A stretch of 64,000 bases of DNA, taken from contig NRSV01000001.1 in the NCBI GenBank assembly GCA_002286855.1, positions 248,001-312,000 of the forward strand, given 5' to 3'. Below the pieces are notes generated by a model. That model saw nothing but the letters and a program-made list of their open reading frames with translations. It searched no databases and was not told the origin of the DNA. A program made the translations under genes and the position numbers. Shown here one piece after another: positions 55,873-64,000 of this stretch (within the stretch, counting starts at the first letter, position 1; each line of letters begins with the position of its first letter). This DNA is from Bipolaris cookei (taxonomy: Eukaryota; Ascomycota; Dothideomycetes; Pleosporales; Pleosporaceae).

Positions 55873-57739
55873 TCAGCACATGCCGGTCAAGACAGACATG
55901 CCGGCGACATTGTCTACTCCTGCAACCGCCGCCTCCTCATCTTCGAGCAACTTGTCAATTTTGGCCTTGGTCTTGATTCTCCAAAAGTCTTGCGCGCCAT
56001 CGACAAATCTTGTGCTAATATTCTCCACGTCTTCGTTGGGACAGGCAGCAAAGCACAGCCTGAAGCAGTTGAAGCTATCCTTTTGGCGAATCTGCTCATT
56101 TGCAGCAAACATGCTGCCAGGAGCCACAAGACAGAGATAGGGCTTGGTTGTCCAAAAGATCCAGAGAGCCCTGGAGAGGCGGGAGCGCGGGACTTCTCTG
56201 GCGAGAGGGTGCGATGAAAAGTCGAAGCGGACCCATACGAACATGCCGCCTAGTGGGCGGACAAATGTGTACAAGGGCTTCTTCTCGACAACAGTCCAGT
56301 CGTCCTCTTGGTCAGTGACATCAGCAAGACTCTTACGGCGTCCGGCTTTGACGAGTTCTTTGCCAGAATCGAGCACATCACACATTTTCTGCATGCGTCG
56401 CTCGTAGTTGCCCCGCAGACCCTCGAGCCAGCGCACCCAGCCGTCGACTTTCCAGCCGCTTCCGTCTGCTGCGCCTCCCTTTCCAGGGTCTTTGGACGAT
56501 TGTGGGCCCATGAGTAATTCTGCAACCATGGCTTGCACGAAACCAGACGGTTGCTGAGTTGAGCACTCGGTGATACGCACGAGACGCTCGATAAGGGCGG
56601 GCTGTGCAGTGATCCAACCAAGACGGCACCCTGGAGCGACAGTCTTGGAAAAGGTGTCGAGGCGCACCACGCGGCCCTGGTAGTCGACGCTGAGATATGA
56701 GGGGATCAGGCTATCTAAAAACTCAAAACCTGATGACTTCTGGGGCTCGACGGGGGTTGTGTTAGGCAATGAAGAGGGGTACTGCAGGTACCAATATGGG
56801 TCGTCTTCAACGATGACGATGTCGTACTTTACGCAGAGGGCATAGATGTCAATGCGTCGCTGGACTGAGAGGGTGCCAGATGTGGGGTTTTGGCCAATGG
56901 TGACGGTGTACATGATGTGCGGCCGACGACCCTTTGCGAAATCCCAGTTATCCAGGACGTCTTGTAGACCGCCTGGGCCGGTTACCATCATTCCCTCGTT
57001 GTCAATGGCAACAGGTGCAATGTTGAAGCCCCGAGGCTTGGCGGTCTGGATGGCGTTCATGTAGCAGTATGTTTCGCACAGCAGACCGGGTCGCTCTTCG
57101 ACGGGATCATGGCCTGCTGACCACTCGTTGCTGAGGGCAGTCAATGTCTTTGATAAGCCATCGGTAGAACCACAGGTCAAGAGGATCTCGGGCCCGTCCT
57201 TGTATGGAACAAAGGGGTGCAGGTTTTCGCGAGTGAACTGGCGAATGAATTGGTACAGGGGGGGATATCCCTGGGCCTGGCCGTATTGCAGCGCCGACTT
57301 GAGGTCGATCATGCGTAGAGGGTCCTGCACGTTGGAGTCTTTTGGTACAACCAGACGCGAGGCAGGTAGCTGCTTGGACTTTTTGCGCGAAAAGGCCCAG
57401 AATCTATTTTGCTGCAGGGACGGAGAGTCCTCAGGCGGGGAGTCGAGGGGTTTGTTGGGAGTAGGCTGCCATCGGTCGGGACGGGCGACCTTGGCCTCGA
57501 GTGTATCATATGGAAAGTAGTGGTCATCTGGCAGGCCTGACAGTTGTGAGCAATTGTAATAATCATTATAGCATAGGTCAGTATCTACCTCCAGCTAATT
57601 GAGCAATGCCCGGAATCTGAAAGTATTTGTAGAATTGCTTGACGGTTGAGGCCTCGCGGGCTTTTGTGCTGCGTGATAGCAGGTGGGCGAGACTGACTGG
57701 GTCTGGAAAAGAGCTTGGGTCGGAGGTGTATGGCGCCAT
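55873..57739 (-). CDS. ARO8: Aro8-like aromatic amino-acid / 2-aminoadipate aminotransferase
   Basis: Two exons (57739-57589, 57536-55873) with a 52-nt intron (phase 1, joining AQLAGG to LPDDHYFP) give 604 aa. This PLP-dependent class I/II aminotransferase makes or degrades phenylalanine, tyrosine, tryptophan and in some cases aminoadipate in the lysine pathway. Marks are QYGQAQGYPPL, LLTCGSTDGLSK, TIGQNPTSGTL, VIVEDDPYWYLQYP and the PLP-lysine segment DTFSKTVAPGCRLGW (Lys about 348). The conserved Arg that binds the substrate carboxylate should lie in the C-terminal NCFRLCFA. The family is usually 500-600 aa. The ATG at 57739 is the only in-frame start after an upstream stop. It is divergent from the LCCL gene. 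Confidence 0.93.
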
Positions 57740-58491
57740 GGTAGAAAAGCGGCGCAGCCAGGCGAGCTTTGTATTGGTCTACCAAGAAGAGGAGGCAATG
57801 AGAGTGAGAGAGGGAGAGACCCGTTGGGTGGCCGAAGACTGGAGGATAAGGGAGTGGTGATTAGAAATGTCGGTAGTGACCTCAGCATGTATGCGTGTCG
57901 CAGCTAAACCCCAACGGGCTGCATGCGGGCGCCATGACTTTAAGCCGACCATAGTACCCACCCATGCCAGCGTTGTTTGGCCCTGTGTGTGTTTCACTTG
58001 TTCGTGTCCACGTCTGCTACACGTAGGTAAGCGTATGGATATAAGTGTGTACAGCTGTAAGTATGCAGTCCACCATGGCTGAGCCGGCCACGTGCTGGTG
58101 CAGCGTATTAGCGCACGAGGCCGGTGGCGTGGGAACCCCACAGGCTCGGCATCGTCGTCATGCAGGTCCCGACAACTCCCACGGCTCCCGATCCCAAACT
58201 CTCTCCCTTGCTCGGTCCGGCCGTCATCCGCCCTGGCTGATCTTTGATTATATTATACTACAAAGTCTGTTTCTTGGCCTTAGTCTTGTTTCTTTCCTTC
58301 TCTCTGCACTGTATAACAATATTCATCCTATCCCAACTGCAACGCGCCCATCTCGCATCCATTATCCACATCCTTTCCCCACCCATCGCTATCGATAACC
58401 GTCCCAGAAGCCTCGGCGCATCGTCACACTCTCAGCCTTCAAACTGTCGTTCTCGCCGACATCTCGCCACGAGCTGGCGTCGCTCCAAGAC
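57740..58491. other. Divergent promoter region of ARO8 and the LCCL gene
   Basis: A 752-bp stretch between two divergent starts. The last 250 bp are pyrimidine-rich and probably form the leader of the LCCL gene; upstream ATGs in other frames are seen there. No further gene. Confidence 0.5.
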
Positions 58492-60390
58492 ATGGACTCC
58501 CACCAGGGCGTCTATGACGACGAGGGCGCCCCTCCGCCCATCTACCGCGACAATGAAAATGTCAGTCTCCATTCCAACGAGTCTGCGGAGCTCATCGCAG
58601 CGTCCGAGGCCTCTGGCCAGGAGTACTACAGCCCACCGCAGCAGTCTTACATGAGCAAATACTTACCCCCACAACTGCAACGCATATGGCACAGCACTGT
58701 TGTTTGGGTCAAGGGCCCACAGCCGCCGCGACCCTGGAAGATCCGCCCACTCTTCCCCAGTATCCAGGCTGTGCCCATTCGCCTCTTGAACAACTACTTC
58801 CCAAAGAGGAAACAGAAGATTGCCCTGATCGTCTTCTTTTATTTTTGCTGGATCTTGACTTTTGGCCTCGTTCTGCATCGTAGTGCCTTTGCAGCAGACA
58901 TACCAGGCTACGGCAGCCCGGTGCGCGTGCGGTGCACAGATCGCTTTTGGAGTGACGGTAATGGCTGCGGCCTCAATGGCGATCTGTGCCGGCCGTTTGA
59001 GAATAGCACCACGCCTTTTCGCTGCCCTGCAAACTGCAAGCGCGTCCAGCTGATCTATCCACATGCTGTTGGAGACCAGTTGGTGAATTACCGTCCACTC
59101 GTCGTAGGCGGGCCTACAGATGACGAGGAAACGCTCGAAAATACTTATTACCGTGCCGACTCGTTCATTTGTGCTGCTGCCATCCACGCTGGATTCATCA
59201 ACGACGCTTCAGGTGGATGCGGTGTGGTTGCTCAGATTGGCGAGAAAACTGACTATCCTAGCGTTGACCGCAAGCACATCAAGAGCACTGGTTTCGATTC
59301 CTACTTTCCACGCTCCTTTTCCTTCCTCTCTGGAACTGCGACAAAGTGCCGCGACCTGCGATGGCCCCTGCTCGGCGTTTCCTTAACATTCACTATTCTT
59401 TTGTCCCTCTTTACCACCTCGCCACCGGTATTCTTTACTTCGATATTCCTAGGCGTCTTCGTCCACGTTGCGCTTGCTTCGGATCCACCGAATCTGACAG
59501 ATTACTATGCTATTGTCAGTATAATGCTCGCGCGCCTGCTCCCGGCATGCTTTTGTATGTATGCCGTCTACCAATTCGCCGTACGTCGCCAGCTCGAGGG
59601 CCTGGATGCGCACATAGAGAAGACGGTTCTCTGGCTGGGAGGATGCTGGATAGGTGCTCTGAACAACTATACCTTTGACAAGATTCCCATTGAGCGCCTC
59701 ACTCCGCACGAGATCCAGAACCAGCCCGGTGCCATCCCCGCCCTCATCATCATTGTTCTTACTCTATTCTTTATTGCTCTTGGCCAGGCCTGGGCCTTTA
59801 GGATTGAGGGTCGTCTTCCTCGCTACCTTGCCATTTACGGCATCTTAGTCGCAGGCATACTCGCACTTGTTGCGATACCCAAGATGAACGTCAGGATTCA
59901 TCATTACATCCTTGGCCTTCTTCTTGTTGCAGGTACATCTATGCAAACCCGGCCCTCCCTTCTCTATCAAGGTATCCTTATTGGCCTGTTCATCAATGGC
60001 GTTGCGCGCTGGGGCTTTGCTAGCATCTTGGAAACACCCAGCGCTCTTCGTGGTGACGCGCCCAGCGGTACCCCTCTCCCTATTATTACAGCCCCAGTCA
60101 TTCACAACAATGTGAATGTAGCTCACATTAAGCCCAATATAACTTTTGATTGGCAGTATCCATTCCCCACGCCCTATGAAGGCATGAGCGTCTTGGTCAA
60201 TGATGTGGAAAGATACCATGAGTTTACAGACAGGATGGAGGATAGTTGGACCTGGACTCGGTACATGGAAGGTGTAAATGAGTACTTTCGCTTTGCATAC
60301 CTGAGCGGTGGCCGACGAGGTGATTATACAAAGGCTGGGGTTTGGAGGGCAGATGGTGGGTGGACAGAGATGGAGCCAGGGCCATCATAA
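58492..60390 (+). CDS. LCCL-domain multi-pass membrane protein
   Basis: An intronless frame of 632 aa. The order is a charged, Ser/Pro-rich cytosolic N-terminus (1-105), a first membrane helix (about 109-130), a Cys-rich extracytosolic region with the LCCL domain (about 145-285, with CRPF, FRCPANCKRVQLIYPHAVGD, ADSFICAAAIHAGFI and SGGCGVV), then about seven further membrane helices to residue 500, and a soluble C-terminus with aromatic clusters. Cys pairs in the LCCL part fit disulphides in a secretory compartment or at the cell surface. Fungal LCCL membrane proteins are widespread but of unknown function. The start is in a good context (AAGACATGG). Confidence 0.93.
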   Translation: MDSHQGVYDDEGAPPPIYRDNENVSLHSNESAELIAASEASGQEYYSPPQQSYMSKYLPPQLQRIWHSTVVWVKGPQPPRPWKIRPLFPSIQAVPIRLLNNYFPKRKQKIALIVFFYFCWILTFGLVLHRSAFAADIPGYGSPVRVRCTDRFWSDGNGCGLNGDLCRPFENSTTPFRCPANCKRVQLIYPHAVGDQLVNYRPLVVGGPTDDEETLENTYYRADSFICAAAIHAGFINDASGGCGVVAQIGEKTDYPSVDRKHIKSTGFDSYFPRSFSFLSGTATKCRDLRWPLLGVSLTFTILLSLFTTSPPVFFTSIFLGVFVHVALASDPPNLTDYYAIVSIMLARLLPACFCMYAVYQFAVRRQLEGLDAHIEKTVLWLGGCWIGALNNYTFDKIPIERLTPHEIQNQPGAIPALIIIVLTLFFIALGQAWAFRIEGRLPRYLAIYGILVAGILALVAIPKMNVRIHHYILGLLLVAGTSMQTRPSLLYQGILIGLFINGVARWGFASILETPSALRGDAPSGTPLPIITAPVIHNNVNVAHIKPNITFDWQYPFPTPYEGMSVLVNDVERYHEFTDRMEDSWTWTRYMEGVNEYFRFAYLSGGRRGDYTKAGVWRADGGWTEMEPGPS

Positions 60391-60948
60391 TGTTTTTTAG
60401 ACACGTTAGAGCAAATTGGATACGTGATTGTACGCATATATTGCGAGAAGGAAGCATTCATTTGTCATCGAAGCAGCCCAGCAGATCGAAGTAGAAACTT
60501 GCTTGAAGCAATTGGATGAGGTGGCCGAGAGGGGTACATTTAGTCAGTTGCAATAGGTTAGCAGGGAAGATGCTTCTCGAAACATAACCTTGTCGTCAAT
60601 CCCAGCTAATAAAAAGGAATGGAATGTGGCCCACTAGGTCCGGTGTTTTGCACGCAATTTGTCAGAGCGATTGTGTCTATGGAGTTCGGCCCAAGCAATC
60701 ACCGAAGAGGGGTAGGCTAAGGCATCATACACACTACCCTAGGCAGGACTTTAGGCCGACCGGACATACTATATTAGAAATACACACAAAACAGTGGGGG
60801 CGCTACTGTCTAGCACGTACTACTTCGTATACACATATATGAGTGGGGAAGGTGTTGTCAACGTCCAGTTTGCACCTCACAACTTCCCACCCACCACCAC
60901 CACAACACCACCAACATCTCAGCAAACACAACCACAAACACAGCCACA
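60391..60948. other. Intergenic before the aldo/keto reductase
   Basis: A 558-bp stretch with no gene. The last 60 bp are a CA/AC-rich leader typical of a well-expressed fungal gene. Confidence 0.5.
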
Positions 60949-61896
60949 ATGGTCAAGACTATTTTTGGAGGATTTCCCCTCTCAGACCAAGCATACTTCA
61001 ATACCCACGAAGTGCGCACTGAAGTCATTGATATCCTACTTAAGAACGGCATCAAGAACATTGACACAGCACGCATATACACCGGATCCCAAGAGGCCAT
61101 TGGCAAGCTCGAGAAGCGAAAGGAATTCACCATCGATACCAAGCTGCCGGGCGGCTTCGCTGCCGGCACCGCCACAAAGGAAAATGTCATCAAGGACGCC
61201 CAAAACTCGCTAGACACTGTGAACATTGAGCAATTTGACATCCTCTACATCCACGCCCCAGAGACATCGATTCCCTTCGAGGAAACCCTTGAGGGAATCA
61301 ACGAAGTCTACAAAAAAGGCATCTTCCGCCGCTTTGGCCTGAGCAACTTTTCCTCCGAGCAGGTGCAGCAAGTCTACGACATTGCAAAAGCAAAGGGATA
61401 CCCGCTGCCCTCTGTTTACCAAGGGAACTACAATCCCGTCGCCCGCCACCTGGAGACTCAGCTCTTCCCCACACTGCGCAAGCTCGGCATCCACTTTTAT
61501 GCCTACTCGCCTCTCGCCGGCGGCTTCCTAACTAAGACACCCGCAGACCTCGATGCCGGCGCAGGCCGCTTTAACAACGAGGCCCTAGGCGGCCTGTACA
61601 GCCGACTCTACAACAAGGAACCCATACGTAATGCGCTGGCCAAGTGGAACGATGTCGCCGAAAAGGAAGGCGTCTCTAAAGCCGAGCTTGCGTACCGATG
61701 GGTTGCATTCCACAGTGCGCTGCAGGGAAATGACGACGCTGTCATCTTTGGGGCTAGCAAGGTGCCGCAGGTGGAGCAGACGGCCCAGTGGCTCCAGAAG
61801 GGGAAGCTGAGTGATGAGGCGGTCAAGGGGATTGACGAGATTTGGCAGAGTGTCAAGGAGGTTGCGCCTATTGATAATTACCATAGCAGGGGGTAA
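60949..61896 (+). CDS. Aldo/keto reductase (AKR7-like)
   Basis: An intronless 315-aa frame with a full aldo/keto reductase TIM barrel. The catalytic tetrad is visible: Asp39 in NIDTA, Tyr44 in RIYTGSQ, Lys65 in TKLPGG and His102 in LYIHAPE. The NADPH site is seen in FGLSNFSSEQV and in the late VIFGASKVPQVEQ. FFAYSPLAGG-type sequence (HFYAYSPLAGGFLT) and GRFN fit the AKR7 / aflatoxin-aldehyde-reductase group, which reduces dicarbonyls and aldehydes in the cytosol. The natural substrate is not known. The ATG is preceded by a CA-rich leader (CCACAATGG). Confidence 0.95.
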   Translation: MVKTIFGGFPLSDQAYFNTHEVRTEVIDILLKNGIKNIDTARIYTGSQEAIGKLEKRKEFTIDTKLPGGFAAGTATKENVIKDAQNSLDTVNIEQFDILYIHAPETSIPFEETLEGINEVYKKGIFRRFGLSNFSSEQVQQVYDIAKAKGYPLPSVYQGNYNPVARHLETQLFPTLRKLGIHFYAYSPLAGGFLTKTPADLDAGAGRFNNEALGGLYSRLYNKEPIRNALAKWNDVAEKEGVSKAELAYRWVAFHSALQGNDDAVIFGASKVPQVEQTAQWLQKGKLSDEAVKGIDEIWQSVKEVAPIDNYHSRG

Positions 61897-62131
61897 GGGT
61901 GACGTTGCATAAGGAGATGGGGAGAAAAGAAACTCCGAGGGATGTGGGGTTTACTACGTTTGTGGTGGAGGTATAACGTCAGCATAGTAAATGTCAGAAT
62001 AAACTTGTTTTTCTGAGTTACATAGATTGGGTCTCTTGAATATGGCTCTGTGAGTAGAGTATTCCGCTGCCTGTTGCAAATCATATTTTGCATCTTCCTT
62101 GAACCCCAAGATTGTGCAAAAAAATCTCATC

Positions 62132-64000
62132 TCAATCCCCCATCCTCCTCTCCCCACAAAATGACCTCTTCGTAACCGTAACACCTGGCATAACCGGAAC
62201 CCTCCTTTTCTTCTTTGCCTGTACCTCCTTGCCTTTGTTCTCCTTCTTCCTTGGCTTCTCAACCTTCGCCCTGGGCGCCGTCTTCTTCCTAGCCGTTAGC
62301 ACCGAAACACCCTCCTCTGCCTTTTCCTTCTTTCCATCTCTCTCCTTTGCACTCTTTGCACTCCCTTCATGTCCCTTTTGCTCACCCCCCTCTCTGTTCC
62401 CGCCCGCTCGCCTAGACCGCCCAAGAGTCTCATCTTCCTGGACCAAAAGTCCATTCTCCTTGATCCAAAAAATAACATCCAACGCCACATCCACAAACTC
62501 CTGGATCCCACGTATCAACTTGAAAGACCTCTTGTTACTTTCCAGCCCGGCCCGCCACCGATCGATGACGGCGAAGAAGACGTCGTCGACGTTTGCGGTG
62601 CGGGCACAGCGGATGCGCATGTAGTCTTTTTCCTCCTTTTTCCTCGTCTTTCCCTTGCCCTTACCACCTTCGCCGTCGCCTTCGCTATCGGAAGAGGAAG
62701 ACAAATTATGGTTAGGAAAATAAGCAGGCCCACTCCTCCCCATCTCATCCCCAATCTCAAACTGCACAAACGCCTCGACAACCATATTCGCGATACTATG
62801 AAAATTCAGCACCGCAAGCGCGGGTTCTGGGTCTGGTGTCGCGAGTGCGCGCTGACTGGGTAGGAAAATATGCGTGAGAAGGTGCAGTTCCTGTACGGAA
62901 TGGTCGGGGGAGAGGACGAGGGGCTCGCGGATCAGGCCGGGTAGGGAGATTTTTGCTACGGTGAGGGAGGTGTCTTTGGCTTTGGAGGAGGATAAGGGAG
63001 GGGAAGCGGAGAACTGGATGTCGTATTCTGGGAGCTTCCAGTTTATGCGGGTGGTGGAGGGGGAAGGGTTGGGAGGTTGGGGCAATGGGGTCTTGAAGAG
63101 GGGATGGGGGATAGATGAGTTGCGTGCTAGGCGGGTCTTGAGGGGCTCGTCGTCGTCGGATGGGGTTTCTTCTTTGGTGTCTTCCTGGAGTGCTTCTTTT
63201 GTAATGTACGCATTCTGTGGCTGACTGGAACTTGTTGGACTGGCTGGATGTGTCGTGGCTCTGCGCTGAGTACACGGCAGGAAGCTGTTTCGATACCATT
63301 TCATCATATGAAAATTCAGACTGCATCTGGTACGGGTAGTTTGTGTCACTGTTTCCAAACGGTACGGTTTGATACGCGCTTTGAGAAGCTCGCTGGTAGC
63401 TCAATGGACCCATTAGAAATGAAGATGGAACATCTGCTTGGTTCTGAGAGAAGCCAAAGCCGTTGCTTTCTTGTTGAGCCTGGAGCTGATTCTGCTCATA
63501 CATTCTTTGTGCGTTCTCGATCTGGCGTTTCTTATCGACTTGTACTTGTAGCTGCTGGCGAGCAAAGCTAGAATCGAAAGAGGGTTGGTTGAGTTGAGTA
63601 AACAGCTGCTGTTGCGGGAAGCTTTGGCTGAGTGGATTGTGTGAAGCAGAAGTATTGAATGGTAAAAAAGATATGGGGTTGTTTGGAGTTGAATGGTGGA
63701 GTGGAGTAGAGTTGGTAAAGTCGAGGGTTTGGTAACTCTGCGGCCCGCCCATATATGTCGTCGTTTGGTCCTTGAAGCCTGGATTGGCAGTCTCTTCATG
63801 GCTCTGAGAGTCTGATGCTTCCATGGGTGTCAAGGATAGATGGCCTTGTCCATGTTTGCCTTCGACGAAACCAGGACACTTGACGCGTTCATGTCGTTCG
63901 AAGCCGAGTTGCATCTTCTCTGTAGAGCCCTGAAGCGGCTCTTTCCCTGTCTCACTTACATGCGGAATAGTCGATGAATGAATCCCTCCATCTACATCTA
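62132..64000 (-). CDS. Unrecognised protein, partial: Gln-rich N-terminus and Lys-rich tail
   Basis: The frame is open to the right edge, so the 5' end may be missing; an in-frame ATG lies at 63914. The first part (to 63276) is Gln/Ser/Asn-rich with a KRQIENAQRMYEQNQLQAQQ coiled segment. It must shift frame to reach the second part, which begins with PQNAYITKEALQEDTKEE. A 55-nt intron (63275-63221) does this in phase 0; a 76-nt one from 63296 is an alternative. The second part has a conserved-looking core (NWKLPEYDIQFSAS, LHLLTHIFLPSQRALA, VVEAFVQFEIGDE, DDVFFAVIDRWRAGLESNKR) and ends in a long Lys/Glu/Arg-rich tail that could bind nucleic acid. I do not recognise the family. Confidence 0.6.

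Overview
The window reads as a nuclear segment of a filamentous ascomycete. Genes are split by short GT-AG introns (45-190 nt, mostly 45-80) with CTAAC/CTGAC-like branch sites. The gene set (UGO1, DDX60-like helicase, PDR-type ABC transporter, OPI1, TRA1, TFC1, COX6, ARO8) is fungal, and the degraded NLR and pogo/Fot1-like relic suit a Pezizomycotina genome. I infer Dothideomycetes, probably Pleosporales, from the general look of the proteins; no search was run.

Layout. 1-12.2 kb: the 3' part of UGO1 (+), a large DDX60-like RNA helicase (-), a 2.75 kb gene-poor stretch with one doubtful small ORF, TAF6 (+), and an unrecognised membrane-protein ORF (-) broken by one in-frame TAG. 13.3-18.0 kb: a full-length PDR/ABCG drug-efflux transporter (-) with a 23-nt micro-exon. 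18.0-25.9 kb: an accessory, decayed island holding an 860-bp internally deleted pogo/Fot1-like element with both terminal inverted repeats and a TA duplication, several short tandem repeats, and a 2.8 kb remnant of an NLR gene (SesB-type alpha/beta-hydrolase, NB-ARC, TPR) with nonsense codons of the CpA-to-TpA kind expected from RIP. 25.9-64 kb: a dense housekeeping block with OPI1 (-), a GNS1/SUR4 fatty-acid elongase (-), the PP2A B56 subunit RTS1 (-), TFIIIC subunit TFC1 (+), COX6 (+), TRA1 (+, about 3,807 aa), a protein kinase (-), a secreted DUF3237 protein (+), an RWD/DUF1115 protein (+), an ARO8-like aminotransferase (-), an LCCL-domain membrane protein (+), an aldo/keto reductase (+), and an unrecognised lysine-rich protein (-) running off the right edge.

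The genes do not form a pathway cluster. Themes recur: transcription machinery (TAF6 in TFIID, TRA1 in SAGA/NuA4, TFC1 in TFIIIC), lipid control (OPI1, elongase) and mitochondria (UGO1, COX6). The most notable content is the NLR pseudogene beside a transposon relic. I found no tRNA, rRNA or CRISPR array. Exon borders were placed by eye from splice motifs, reading-frame continuity and family conservation; every multi-exon model given closes to a whole number of codons.
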